Numbered from the stretch's first letter, positions 15,305 to 24,311 are shown. The stretch: 44,677 bases of DNA from Blastococcus sp. (GCA_025965795.1 JAOPWH010000188.1:1-44677), one strand, 5' to 3'. Translations and numbers: made by a program. Notes: a model not told the origin generated them from the sequence alone.

Positions 15305-16357
15305 TCAGTCGTGGATACCGAAGAGGGAGCGCGCGGTTCCCGACAGGACGGCTGCGGTGGTCGCGGCGTCGAGTCCGGCCGAGTCGACGCCGCTCCCGGC
15401 CGGCCGCTCCCCGATGGGAAACGGATAGTCGGTACCGACCACGACCCGGTCCGCGCCGACCCGCTGCACGAGGGTGGCCACCGTGCCAGGGTCGTAGACC
15501 AGCGAGTCGTACCAGAACCGCCTGACGTAGCTGCTCGGGAGCTGCTCGGGCCCGGTGACTCCGGGCAGCAGTTCGGTGAAACGGTCGATGCGTGGGAGCA
15601 GCGACAGGAATGCCCCGCCGCCATGGGCCAGGACGACGCGAAGTCGGGGATGCCGGTCCAGCACACCTCCGAGGACGAGGGTGGCGGCCGCGGCTGCCGT
15701 CTCGACCGGCATCCCGACCGAGTACATGAGACCGTGCCGTCCCAGTCGCTCCTCCCCCAGCACCTGCCACGGGTGGATGAACAGCAGCGCGCCGCTGTCC
15801 TCGCACGCGGCGTACACGGGCTCGAGTTCGGCCGCGTCGAGGGCGGCACCGTCTACGTTGCTGCCGATCTCCACGCCGTCCAGTCCCAGCTGGCCGACCG
15901 CTTCGGCCACCATCTCGGCGCTCCGGTCCGGCGACTGGAGAGGGACGGTCCCCAGCCCGCGGAACCGGTCCGGGTTCGCGCGGACGAGGTCGGCGATCCA
16001 CTCGTTCTGGAAGCGGGCGAGCTGCTCCACGCCGTCCGCGGGGAGGGAATAGGAGAAGGTGACGGGGATCGGCGACACCACCTGGTGCGAGACACCCTCG
16101 GCATCCATGTCCGCCAACCGGCGGGACGCATCCCAGCACCGGTCGTCGAGGCTGCGGAAGAAGCGCCCGCCCACGGTCAGGCTGCTCGTGCAGGCCCCGG
16201 TCTGCAGGATGTCCGGCCAGTCTCCGGAGTAACGGGCCGCGAGCGCCGGAAGCCGCGGGGGGATCCCGTGCGTGTGCACGTCGATCCTCGGGGCCGGCCG
16301 TTGCGCACCAGGGGGGCCCGGCGCGACGGCCGGTACCTCCGGCGAGGTGGCCCTCAC
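15305..16357 (-). CDS. Amidohydrolase-superfamily protein, ACMSD-type decarboxylase candidate
   Basis: A 350-residue amidohydrolase-2 enzyme: IDVHTH with His28 and His30, His195 in LFIHPW, His245 in VLAHGGG, Asp310 in VVGTDYPFP. This layout is that of aminocarboxymuconate-semialdehyde decarboxylase and related aromatic decarboxylases. The N-terminal 23 residues are Pro/Ala-rich and may be disordered. GTG 16357 overlaps the stop of the MarR gene (GTGA), so regulator and enzyme are coupled. Confidence 0.87.
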   Translation of the reverse strand: MRATSPEVPAVAPGPPGAQRPAPRIDVHTHGIPPRLPALAARYSGDWPDILQTGACTSSLTVGGRFFRSLDDRCWDASRRLADMDAEGVSHQVVSPIPVTFSYSLPADGVEQLARFQNEWIADLVRANPDRFRGLGTVPLQSPDRSAEMVAEAVGQLGLDGVEIGSNVDGAALDAAELEPVYAACEDSGALLFIHPWQVLGEERLGRHGLMYSVGMPVETAAAAATLVLGGVLDRHPRLRVVLAHGGGAFLSLLPRIDRFTELLPGVTGPEQLPSSYVRRFWYDSLVYDPGTVATLVQRVGADRVVVGTDYPFPIGERPAGSGVDSAGLDAATTAAVLSGTARSLFGIHD

Positions 16358-16887
16358 ATCGATGGTGCTCCGGGGCCGGCACGCTCGGCCGCCTCGGCCT
16401 CCTCCACGGACTCGCGAAAGCGTTCGAGCAGGACGGACAGCTGGCGCTGCTCGTCTTCGCCCAGGCCGCCGGTGAGCCGCTTCAGGGTGCGCCAGTGCCC
16501 GGGGAGGAAGTCGGCGAGGAACGCCTCTCCCGCCTCGGTCGTGGCCACGAGGTAGGACCGCCGGTCATCGGGATTGATGCGCCGCTCGATCAGCCCCCGG
16601 CCGGTGAGCGCGTCCACGAATCCGGTCAGGTTGGCCGGCCGCACGGACACAGCCCGCCCGAGCTCGCCCATCGTCAGCGGCCCGTCGACACGGTGGAGGA
16701 CCGTCAGGATGTTGAGGTGGCCCGTCGTCAGCCCGTGCGGCGCCAGCTCCCCCGCCTGCGCGCGGTCGTAAGCCGTCAGCGCCCGATACAGGGTCAGGGT
16801 GAGCGACAGCACCCCGGGGTCGAAGTCGCCGTCCTGACGCGCGCTCTCGCTGGCGACCTGACCCTCGACGGTCGTCCAGTTCTCCAC
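16354..16887 (-). CDS. MarR-family transcriptional regulator
   Basis: A 177-residue winged-helix MarR protein: helix-turn-helix from about residue 60 (GLTTGHLNILTVLHRV, TMGELGRAVSVRPANLTGFV) and the wing DRRSYLVATTEAGEAF. GTG 16887 is chosen because AGGGGG lies six to eleven bases upstream; the frame upstream of it lacks coding character. Likely a ligand-responsive repressor of itself and the amidohydrolase it overlaps. Confidence 0.88.
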   Translation of the reverse strand: MENWTTVEGQVASESARQDGDFDPGVLSLTLTLYRALTAYDRAQAGELAPHGLTTGHLNILTVLHRVDGPLTMGELGRAVSVRPANLTGFVDALTGRGLIERRINPDDRRSYLVATTEAGEAFLADFLPGHWRTLKRLTGGLGEDEQRQLSVLLERFRESVEEAEAAERAGPGAPSM

Positions 16888-17010
16888 CGATCCCCCTGAC
16901 GATGTCCAGGCCGGCGACTGTTCCGGCCCGTGAATGTACAGCCACGGCGCCCCTGATCCGGCGGCGTGCAGCCGCCCCTCCCACCTCGGGAGGAGACCCT
17001 GGGGACCCGT

Positions 17011-17042
17011 GGGTCCGGCCGGCGCTGTCGCCGGCCGGACCC
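17011..17042 (-). terminator. Strong hairpin terminator after the HyuA/HyuB operon
   Basis: A perfect 14-base stem (17011-17024 with 17029-17042) around the loop CTGT starts 11 bases after the stop of the 98-residue CxxC gene. There is no U-tract, as is common for actinobacterial terminators. It separates block D from the MarR gene. Confidence 0.7.
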
Positions 17043-17053
17043 TGGCCGGTTCC

Positions 17054-17350
17054 TCAGACCGAGATCGTCGAGACGTAGGCATCCCCTACCGGTACGACCT
17101 CGGTGTGGAACGCGGTCGCGCAGCCCGGGCAGATGTACTGACGGAAGACCGCGTCGACGTCCACGAAGACCCGCGGGTCGGGGAACACGTGCGGACCCAC
17201 GTCGGACATCGGTGCCTCGTACTTCGGCAGCCGCGTCAGGTAGTCCTTCGGTCCCCCGGCCAGCGCCTCACCGCAGTGCGCACAGGACAGCGACCCGTCG
17301 CTCCTGTGAACGATGTTGGCGTTCAGTCGACCATCGGAACCGCTCATCAC
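17054..17350 (-). CDS. Small CxxC zinc-ribbon protein, candidate gamma subunit of a HyuA/HyuB-type carboxylase
   Basis: A 98-residue protein with two CxxC pairs (Cys23/Cys26 and Cys74/Cys77), a zinc-ribbon arrangement like the gamma subunit of acetone carboxylase and the small subunit of acetophenone carboxylase. It is much shorter than acetone carboxylase gamma (about 170 residues). GTG 17350 overlaps the HyuB stop; an ATG three bases on is equally possible, both served by AGGAG (17356-17360). Last gene of the operon before the hairpin. Confidence 0.75.
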   Translation of the reverse strand: MMSGSDGRLNANIVHRSDGSLSCAHCGEALAGGPKDYLTRLPKYEAPMSDVGPHVFPDPRVFVDVDAVFRQYICPGCATAFHTEVVPVGDAYVSTISV

Positions 17351-19323
17351 GCGTTCTCCTTCACGAGTTGACGACGCCGCTCGCGGAGCGAGCGCCGGTG
17401 TTCCTCGGTCGCGGCGACGTCGACCGTGAGGTCCCCCTGGAGGACGACGCCGTAGATGTTCCGGGCACTGTCCTCCGTGACGCGCAGCTCGGCCACGTCA
17501 TGCGCGACCCGGGCGGGCTCACGGAGCAGCGGGTCGCCGTACCCGCCGCCGGACTGCCAGGTCATGTAATGGACGTCGCCGGGCGACAGGAGCACCTCGT
17601 CCTCGCAGGCGAGGGTGATCCGTTCGCCGTCGATCTCCAGCAGCGAGGAAGGTAGCTGGCCCTGGGCGAACAGCTCCGCGACATTGGCCTGGCGCAGCGC
17701 GATGTCAGCCTGACTGCTCCCCGGGTAGCCCCCGGCGAGGCCGGGGTTCATGGGGATCGACTTCCCAGACCCGGAGACGACCTGCAGCATGGGCACCGGG
17801 GTGTCGTGCGGAACGAAGCACAACGACGCGGTGACACCGCCCCGGTACTGCCCCGGCCCCCCCGTGTCGGGCTCCTCGCGCCGCCAGAGATAGAGCATCG
17901 GCAGCATGAACTCGTTCATCTCGACGTCGGGCATCTTGCCCATCGGGATGAGCAGCAGCCCAGCGGTGTCGACGCCGTCGTGATCGCTGCCCGCCCCGAA
18001 GCCGGCACCCATCGAGTCGGTGATCATCGTGGCAAACGGGTTGCCCCGCTGATCGAGACCGGCCATGACGCAGAGGTCCCACGTGCCGCAGCAGACCGAC
18101 TGGACCTCCTTCTTCAGGGCATTGGAGGTGTCGAGCATCTTGGACAGGCACTCGGTCACCGCGTTCGTCGTGGCCCAGGCCGACGCCACCGATCCCTTGC
18201 CCACCCCGGAAGGGAAGGTGGCGTTGTTCAGCGTGCCCGGCTCACTCTTGAACGACAGGCAGCGCCGCAGCCCTCCGGCGGCCCACGGTATGTCCCCGCA
18301 GAGCACCGGGAGAACCGCCGACATGACGCCGCCGTAGAGCCCGGTGAACGTGCAGTTGATCATGCCGGACTGCGGACCCGTTCCGGTGAAGTCGAACTCC
18401 AGGTCGGTGCCGCGCTTGGTCATGGTGCACACGATCGGGTGAACGCCACGATCGCCCTTCATCGACTGCTCCTGGTAGCTCACCGCCTTCCAGGTGCCGT
18501 CCTCGATCTGCTCGAGCTTGGCCCGCAGCCGGCTCTCCGCGTCGTCGAGCTGCCGGGACATCACGGCCTTGACCGTCTCTGCGCCGTACCTGTCGATGAG
18601 CTGCCTGATGCGCTCGTGACCCACCATGTTGGCGCCGAACTTCGCCCGCAGGTCCAAGGCGACGAGCTTGGGCACCCGGGAGCGCCGCGTGTAGACGTCC
18701 TCGACGTCACGCCGCAACTGGTACTTCTCCGCGATCTTGACGGGCGGGGTGGGCAGCGACTCCCAGAAGACATCCTCCGCGCGGGGGGTCCAGCTTCCCG
18801 GGGAGACGCCGCCGAGGTCCGCCTGGTGTGCGACGGCGCAGGTCCAGGCGAACAGCTTCCCGTCGTGGAACAGCGGCGCGAACAGGGCTACGTCGTTCTG
18901 GTGCAGCCCCCCGCCGACCCAGGGGTCGTTGCACAGGAACATGTCGCCCTCGGCGATTCCGGGGTTCTCCGAGCGGTGCTGGAGGATCCACTTGATCGCG
19001 AGGTCCGTGGATGCGACCAGCTCGGTGTTGTAGGGGCCGACCTGGACCACGTCGCCCACCTCGTCGGTGATGGCCACATCGAAGTCGTTGCAGTCGGTGA
19101 CCACCAACGAGCCGGACATGGCCTTGAGGGCCTGGCCCATCATGTCGGTGATCGCCCACAGCCGGTGCCGGACCACCTCGTAGGTGAGGGGGTCCAGGTC
19201 CGCGGCGGCCTGAGGATCGGCCTGGTGCAGCGTCAAGGAGTCGGGTAGTGAGGACAGGACCTCGTCGCGGGAACGCATCCCACTGGCGAAGACCTCTGAG
19301 CCGGGAACCTGCATGAGTGGCAC
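17347..19323 (-). CDS. Hydantoinase B/oxoprolinase-family protein (HyuB), carboxylase-type subunit
   Basis: A 658-residue HyuB domain covering nearly the whole protein. Marks: DLDPLTYEVVRHRLW at the start, NDPWVGGGLHQNDV, VAHQADLGGVSPGSW and the C-terminal WQSGGGYGDPL. In acetone and acetophenone carboxylases this subunit holds the carboxylation site, while HyuA subunits use ATP; in other organisms the pair hydrolyses hydantoins or oxoproline. The CxxC partner and the alcohol/aldehyde dehydrogenases in the operon favour a carboxylase. GTG 19323 is preceded by AGGAG, which overlaps the HyuA stop codon. Confidence 0.88.
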   Translation of the reverse strand: MPLMQVPGSEVFASGMRSRDEVLSSLPDSLTLHQADPQAAADLDPLTYEVVRHRLWAITDMMGQALKAMSGSLVVTDCNDFDVAITDEVGDVVQVGPYNTELVASTDLAIKWILQHRSENPGIAEGDMFLCNDPWVGGGLHQNDVALFAPLFHDGKLFAWTCAVAHQADLGGVSPGSWTPRAEDVFWESLPTPPVKIAEKYQLRRDVEDVYTRRSRVPKLVALDLRAKFGANMVGHERIRQLIDRYGAETVKAVMSRQLDDAESRLRAKLEQIEDGTWKAVSYQEQSMKGDRGVHPIVCTMTKRGTDLEFDFTGTGPQSGMINCTFTGLYGGVMSAVLPVLCGDIPWAAGGLRRCLSFKSEPGTLNNATFPSGVGKGSVASAWATTNAVTECLSKMLDTSNALKKEVQSVCCGTWDLCVMAGLDQRGNPFATMITDSMGAGFGAGSDHDGVDTAGLLLIPMGKMPDVEMNEFMLPMLYLWRREEPDTGGPGQYRGGVTASLCFVPHDTPVPMLQVVSGSGKSIPMNPGLAGGYPGSSQADIALRQANVAELFAQGQLPSSLLEIDGERITLACEDEVLLSPGDVHYMTWQSGGGYGDPLLREPARVAHDVAELRVTEDSARNIYGVVLQGDLTVDVAATEEHRRSLRERRRQLVKENA

Positions 19324-19332
19324 GGGGATCTC

Positions 19333-21429
19333 CTAGCGGTAGCGGATGACGAGGTTGCCGAGCTGGTCGACGGTCGCCCACGTGCCTGGCGGGACGACGA
19401 CGGTGGTGGTCGGGGCCTCGACGATCGCCGGACCCTCGATTTCGTGCCCCCGGCCGAGGGCGGTGTACTCGTAGATCGAGACGTCCTGCCAGCCGGCGCG
19501 CAGGTCGAGCATCGCCCGGCGGGTGGTCTTGACCGGCGGCTTGCCGTTCCCGTCCGCGGCCATGTGCGGCAGCGTGGGCTTGAAAGGCAGCTTTCCGGTG
19601 CCGAAGACCCGGTAGGTGATGAACTGCATGCCGGCCTCTCGGAAGCCGCTGCCGGCCCCGAACAGGCTGGCGTAGCGCTGCTCGAAGTCGTGCGACACCT
19701 GCGTGACGGCGGCCTCGTCGAGGGGGCCGCCCTTCACCGGCGTGGCCACCTCGAAGATCTGCATCGTGTAGCGGGCGTCGATCTCCCGGCTCATGGTGAC
19801 CTCCTTGAAGTCCACACGCTGCTCGGCCAGTCGGCGGGTGACCTCCTCTTCGAGCTGCCTGAAGTTGCCCTCGACCGTCGCGGCATCCACGGGGAAGTTG
19901 GCCGGGTCGGACAGCTCGGCCGACAGCACCACGTCCGAGGTCGCCAGCCCGTAAGCCGAGAAGGTCGCTGCCGTCTCGCCCAGCGGAACGACGATCTCCT
20001 GGACGCCGAGGTCGGCACCGTAAGCCGCACAGTGCGCGGGACCTCCCCCGCCGAACGCGTACATGGTGAAGTCGCGCGGGTCGTGGCCGGCACCGACGAC
20101 GACCGACCGGACCAGGTCGGCCGTCTGGGAGTTCTGGATCTCGAAGACGGCCGCAGCCGCCTCCTCGGCGCTCATGCCGAGCGGGTCGCCGATGGCGCGC
20201 TGGAGGGCTGCCCGAGCCAGTTCGACGTCGAGCTTCTTCGTCCCCCCGAGGAAGAAGTCCGGGTCGAGGATGCCCAGCACGAGGTTGGCGTCGGAGACCG
20301 TCGGCTCGGTCCCGCCCTGGCCGTAGCAGGCCGGACCGGGTTTGGCTCCAGCACTTCGGGGCCCGACGCGCAGATTGCCACCGTCGTCGAGCCACGCGAC
20401 CGCACCGCCGCCGCTGCCGATGGTCGCGACCTTCATCATCGGCACGGTGATCTGGTACTGGTTCAGCGTCGTCGAGGACTCGAACACCGGCTCGCCGTCG
20501 ACCACCAGGCCGACCAGGAACGTCGTCCCACCCACGTCGGTGGAGATGATGTTGCGGTGGCCGAGCTGCTCGCCCAGGGTGCGGGCGCCGATCACCCCAC
20601 CGGTGAGGACCGAGCCGATGGTGGTGATCGCGTAAGCCGGCGCCTCGTGGGCCGAGACGCTGCCACCCGATCCCTGCATGATCAGCAGCGGTCCCTTGAG
20701 CCCGCGCTTCTCCAGCTCAGCCGACAGCGGGTTGAGGTAGTCGCGCAGGGTCGGGCCGATCTGCGTGCTCATCACCGTGGTCGCACTGCGGGGGTACTCG
20801 CGGATGCGCGGGCTGATCTCGCACGAGAGGGCCACGTACATGTCCGGGTCGATCTCGTGCACGAGCTCGCGCACCCGGTGCTCGTGCGCCGGGTTCCGGA
20901 AGGACCAGAGAAGCGACACCGCGATGGCCTCGACACCGTCCTCGACCAGCTCGCGGATCGAGCTCCGGGTCGCTTCCTCGTCGAGTTCGACGATGACGGA
21001 GCCCTTGTAGTCGACGCGCTCGACGACCTCCTTGACCCTGCGCTTGGGCACCAGGGGCTTGGGCTTGCGCGTGGCGGTGATCGCCTGGATCTCCTCCGGG
21101 CTGAGGCCCGCGTAGCGGCCCTCGATGTTCATGATGTAGATCGAGTCGCGGTGGCCCTTCGTCGTGAGGAAGCCGACCTCGGCCACGTCACCGGTGACCA
21201 GGGCGTTGAGCGACGCCGTCGTCCCGTGACAGATGTAGGCGGTGTCGGCGAGCAAGGAGCCGACGCCTACCCCGATGGTCTCGGCCAGCGCGTCGATCGA
21301 GGCCAGCACGCCTGTGGCGAACTCCGGCGGCGTCGAGGGCACCTTGGCCGAATAGACCTTGCCGCCGTCGTCCGCGGCGAAGGCGTCCGTGAACGTGCCT
21401 CCGACGTCGATCCCGATGATGTATTGCAC
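19333..21429 (-). CDS. Hydantoinase A/oxoprolinase-family ATPase subunit (HyuA)
   Basis: A 698-residue HyuA protein of the ASKHA ATPase type. The N-terminal IGIDVGGTFTD is the first phosphate loop, STDVGGTTFLVGLV the second; GPACYGQGG and YAFGGGGPAH are further family segments. It would activate substrate or bicarbonate by phosphorylation. GTG 21429 is chosen over the TTG at 21444 because GGAGG lies eight bases upstream and homologues begin close to the phosphate loop. Followed by HyuB after nine bases. Confidence 0.9.
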   Translation of the reverse strand: MQYIIGIDVGGTFTDAFAADDGGKVYSAKVPSTPPEFATGVLASIDALAETIGVGVGSLLADTAYICHGTTASLNALVTGDVAEVGFLTTKGHRDSIYIMNIEGRYAGLSPEEIQAITATRKPKPLVPKRRVKEVVERVDYKGSVIVELDEEATRSSIRELVEDGVEAIAVSLLWSFRNPAHEHRVRELVHEIDPDMYVALSCEISPRIREYPRSATTVMSTQIGPTLRDYLNPLSAELEKRGLKGPLLIMQGSGGSVSAHEAPAYAITTIGSVLTGGVIGARTLGEQLGHRNIISTDVGGTTFLVGLVVDGEPVFESSTTLNQYQITVPMMKVATIGSGGGAVAWLDDGGNLRVGPRSAGAKPGPACYGQGGTEPTVSDANLVLGILDPDFFLGGTKKLDVELARAALQRAIGDPLGMSAEEAAAAVFEIQNSQTADLVRSVVVGAGHDPRDFTMYAFGGGGPAHCAAYGADLGVQEIVVPLGETAATFSAYGLATSDVVLSAELSDPANFPVDAATVEGNFRQLEEEVTRRLAEQRVDFKEVTMSREIDARYTMQIFEVATPVKGGPLDEAAVTQVSHDFEQRYASLFGAGSGFREAGMQFITYRVFGTGKLPFKPTLPHMAADGNGKPPVKTTRRAMLDLRAGWQDVSIYEYTALGRGHEIEGPAIVEAPTTTVVVPPGTWATVDQLGNLVIRYR

Positions 21430-21505
21430 GAGTCCGTCCTCCAAGTGGGTGGAACCAGGCAGCTGGGTGGGTCAGGACACCCAGGTCGAACACTCCGACC
21501 CGGGG

Positions 21506-22615
21506 TCAGGGGATGATCACGGGCTTGATCTCGCGCATGGACTCCATGCCCGCGAGGGCCTGCCCGACTTCTTCGAGCGAGTAGCGCGAGCCGAGGAGGT
21601 CGCCGAACGAGAAGCGGTCCTGGTGGTCCCGCAGGAAGGTCAGCGCCCGGTAGTAATGGGGGATGTCGCCGCTCATCGTCCCCGCGACGGTCAACTGGCG
21701 GAGGTTGAAGTACGTCGGGTGGACGGCCGCGGGCCGCGGTTCCGACGCGCCGATGATCAGATAGCGCCCGCCACGCCGGACGAGGTCCATGCCCTCCTCG
21801 AAGGCGGCGTTGGCGCCGCTGCACTCGACGACCAGGTCGGCACCGCGTCCCTCGGTGAGCTCGAGGATCTGCTCACGGCGACCGGCCGCGTCGGTGGCCT
21901 GGACGTCGAGGACGAGGTCGGCCCCCCACCGGCCGGCGATGTCGAGGCGGGCCTCGGGGGCCCCGATCATCACGGTGCGCCGCGCACCGGACTGGATCGC
22001 GAAGGCCAGGGCGTAGAGCCCCACCGGCCCACTGCCCTGGATCACCACGGTCTCGTGGGTCTCGATCCGACCGATCTTCTCGTAGCCGTGGATGATCGTG
22101 CGGAACGCGCAGGTGGCCGAGGCTGCGACGGCCGGATCGAGGCCGTCGGGAACCTTGACGATGTTGCAGCGCGGCATCACGTAGGCGTACTCGGAGAACC
22201 CGCCGGTGATGTATGGCGCTCGGTCGGCGGGACCCCACCCGTACATGCGGGCGTTCTCGCACGCGGTCGGCTGCCGGGCGACGGTGCACCAGAAGCAGCT
22301 GCCGCACCACGCGTAGGACCAGGCAACCAGGTCGCCCTCCGCGAGCGGTCGGTTGAGCGCGTCGACCTTGCGGTCACGACCCAACTCCACGATCCGCCCC
22401 ACGATCTCGTGCCCGGGGACCAGTGGCAGCTTGGACAGCCCTGCTGCGGCGTACTCACCACGCCAGATGTGGACGTCGGTGCCGCACTTGGTGCTCGCCT
22501 CGACCCGGACGATCGCTGCCTGCGACTCGGGATCGGGGATCGGGAGAGAGCGAATCTCCAGCGGCTTCTCGTAGTCCACGAGAACGGCCGCGCGGGTCTC
22601 TGCCGGCTTCGACAT
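21506..22615 (-). CDS. Zinc-dependent alcohol dehydrogenase (MDR superfamily)
   Basis: A 369-residue medium-chain dehydrogenase. Catalytic zinc ligands: Cys44 (TKCGTDVH), His69-Glu70 (PGHEIVG). Structural zinc: Cys104, Cys107, Cys110 and Cys119. The nucleotide fold has QGSGPVGLYA. Of the two adjacent ATGs the second (22615) is best placed after GGAGG (22625-22621). Its presence with an aldehyde dehydrogenase ahead of the HyuA/HyuB genes suggests it makes the carbonyl substrate. Upstream lies an unusual 14-base tandem repeat. Confidence 0.9.
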   Translation of the reverse strand: MSKPAETRAAVLVDYEKPLEIRSLPIPDPESQAAIVRVEASTKCGTDVHIWRGEYAAAGLSKLPLVPGHEIVGRIVELGRDRKVDALNRPLAEGDLVAWSYAWCGSCFWCTVARQPTACENARMYGWGPADRAPYITGGFSEYAYVMPRCNIVKVPDGLDPAVAASATCAFRTIIHGYEKIGRIETHETVVIQGSGPVGLYALAFAIQSGARRTVMIGAPEARLDIAGRWGADLVLDVQATDAAGRREQILELTEGRGADLVVECSGANAAFEEGMDLVRRGGRYLIIGASEPRPAAVHPTYFNLRQLTVAGTMSGDIPHYYRALTFLRDHQDRFSFGDLLGSRYSLEEVGQALAGMESMREIKPVIIP

Positions 22616-22630
22616 CATTGCCTCCAGGGA

Positions 22631-22693
22631 TCGCGGGGTTCGGGTCGCGGGGTTCGGGTCGCGGGGTTCGGGTCGCCGGGTTCGGGTCGCCGG
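22631..22693 (-). repeat. 14-base tandem repeat, four and a half copies, between two operon genes
   Basis: Three identical copies of TCGCGGGGTTCGGG (22631-22672), one copy with one change (22673-22686) and a half copy (22687-22693) fill almost all of the gap between the aldehyde dehydrogenase stop (22695) and the ribosome site of the alcohol dehydrogenase. Such direct repeats can change copy number by slippage and could alter the mRNA between the two genes. Confidence 0.9.
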
Positions 22694-22694
22694 C

Positions 22695-24188
22695 TCAGCG
22701 CAGCGCGATGTTGACGGTCTTGGACTGCGTGAAGCTGAGCAGTTCCTCGATGCCCTCCTCGGAGTCCGTGCCGCTGTTCTTGTGGCCGGAGAAGGGCGCG
22801 CCGAGGAAGTGGCTGCCTGAGCCGTTGATCCAGACGTAGCCGGTGTCGAGCCGGTCGGCGACCGACAGCGCGGTCTGGAGGTCCTTCGTCCACACCGCGC
22901 CGGTGAGTCCGTAGGGCAACTCGTTGGCCTGCGCCACGACGTCGTCGAGATCGGTCCACCGGAGCACCGACAGCACCGGGCCGAAGATCTCCTCGCGGGC
23001 GATGCGCATCGACATGTCGACGTCGGCGAAGACGGTCGGCTCGACGAAGAATCCGTCCTGCAGGGCCGCATCCGACGGCTTGCCCCCGCCGGTGACCAGT
23101 CGCGCCCCGTCCTCGTGGCCCTTGGCGATGTACGAGGTCACCTTGTCGTACTGCGCCTGGGAGACCAGGCAGCCCATCTCGGTCTCCGGGTCCAGCGGGT
23201 GACCGATCCGGATGGTCCGCAACCGCGCGACGAGTCGTTCGAGGACCTCGTCGTGCACCGAGTCGTGCAGGAACAAGCGGGTGGTCGACCCGCACGACTG
23301 GCCCTGGCACCAGTGGCAGTTCATGCCGAAGGCTGCGCCCTCGACGACGGCGTCGAGGTCGGCGTCGGCGCAGACGATCATCGGGTTCTTGCCACCCAGC
23401 TCCAGGCTGACGTGCTTCACCGCGACCTCGGCGGCGGCTCGCTGCACGCGCTGGCCGGTCTCGACGCTGCCGATGAGGGCGATCCGCTTGACCTCGGGAT
23501 GGCGGACAAGCGCGTCACCGGTGACCGCGCCCGTGCCGGTGATGATGTTGACCACGCCGGGCGGGAAGATCTCCTGCACCAGCTCCGCCATCAACAGCGC
23601 CGACAGCGGAGCCTGGTCGGGCGCCTTGAGGACGAGCGTGTTCCCGGTGACCAGCGGGGCGCCCAGCTTGGCGGCCGCGAAGAGGATGGGGTGGTTGTAC
23701 GGAATTATCCGTCCGACCACGCCGTAGGGCTCGCGCCGGGTGAGCAGCCAGCTGCGCGACATCGAGGGCAATGTCGAGCCCTTGATCTCGAATGCCACTC
23801 CGGTCTGGTATTCCAGCCAGCGGGCGGCCAGCGCGACGTCGCCGACCATCGCGGTGACAGGGTTGCCCACGTCCGCGGCGTCCAGCAGTCCGAACTCCTC
23901 AGCGCGCTCGAGCAGCCTGGTCGCGAAACGGCGGATCAGCGCCGAGCGTTCGGTGAGCGGCGTGTCCCGCCAGGCGGGGAAGGCGGCCTGCGCGGCCCGG
24001 ACCGCGGCCTCGACGTCCTCCGGGCCGGCAAGGGGGACATGCGCGAGATGAGTGCCGTCGTAGGGCGCGACGGTCTCCATGGTCTGCCCCGACGTCGCGG
24101 CAACCAGTTCGCCTCCGATGAGCATCCGCCAGTCGCGCTTGAGCAGCACGGCCAGTGCGTTGCTGTTGTCGACGATCGATACCGGCAT
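22695..24188 (-). CDS. NAD(P)-dependent aldehyde dehydrogenase
   Basis: A 497-residue aldehyde dehydrogenase with Glu263 (LELGGKNPMIV) and catalytic Cys299 in CQGQSCGSTTR; PYNHP (163-167) replaces the commoner PWNFP in the cofactor site. ATG 24188 is preceded by GGAGAGAG; longer frames upstream run through the operator region. First gene of the operon that continues with alcohol dehydrogenase, HyuA, HyuB and the CxxC protein. Substrate unknown. Confidence 0.9.
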   Translation of the reverse strand: MPVSIVDNSNALAVLLKRDWRMLIGGELVAATSGQTMETVAPYDGTHLAHVPLAGPEDVEAAVRAAQAAFPAWRDTPLTERSALIRRFATRLLERAEEFGLLDAADVGNPVTAMVGDVALAARWLEYQTGVAFEIKGSTLPSMSRSWLLTRREPYGVVGRIIPYNHPILFAAAKLGAPLVTGNTLVLKAPDQAPLSALLMAELVQEIFPPGVVNIITGTGAVTGDALVRHPEVKRIALIGSVETGQRVQRAAAEVAVKHVSLELGGKNPMIVCADADLDAVVEGAAFGMNCHWCQGQSCGSTTRLFLHDSVHDEVLERLVARLRTIRIGHPLDPETEMGCLVSQAQYDKVTSYIAKGHEDGARLVTGGGKPSDAALQDGFFVEPTVFADVDMSMRIAREEIFGPVLSVLRWTDLDDVVAQANELPYGLTGAVWTKDLQTALSVADRLDTGYVWINGSGSHFLGAPFSGHKNSGTDSEEGIEELLSFTQSKTVNIALR

Positions 24189-24284
24189 GAGTCTCTCTCC
24201 AGCGTGGGACGGGCCGAGATGTCGGGAGCCGCCCGGAGGCGGATCTTCTCTCGGGGGCGGAAACGTATCCTGCATCACAGAACT

Positions 24285-24311
24285 TGTCTAGACACCTGAC
24301 AGTCAAGTCAG
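24285..24311. promoter_or_regulatory. Operator-like palindromes upstream of the aldehyde dehydrogenase operon
   Basis: The perfect palindrome TGTCTAGACA (24285-24294) is followed by the inverted repeat CTGAC-N6-GTCAG (24296-24311). On the minus strand a TTGACT (24308-24303) inside the second repeat could be a -35 element; I see no clear -10. TTGTCTAGACA-like sites are typical of FCD/GntR-type regulators, but no such gene is in the window. The block lies about 100 bases before the ATG. Confidence 0.5.

Noticed and set aside
17054-21429. Hydantoinase or 5-oxoprolinase function for the HyuA/HyuB genes
   Set aside because: Possible by family, but CxxC small subunits and dehydrogenase partners are the mark of carboxylases, so I prefer that reading without excluding the other.
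19444-21516. Open plus-strand frame of about 690 codons opposite HyuA
   Set aside because: Low-complexity Arg/Gly/Val-rich translation, antisense to a clear HyuA protein; a GC-driven shadow.
22631-22693. CRISPR array
   Set aside because: The 14-base units are directly adjacent with no spacers and there are no cas genes; it is a simple tandem repeat.
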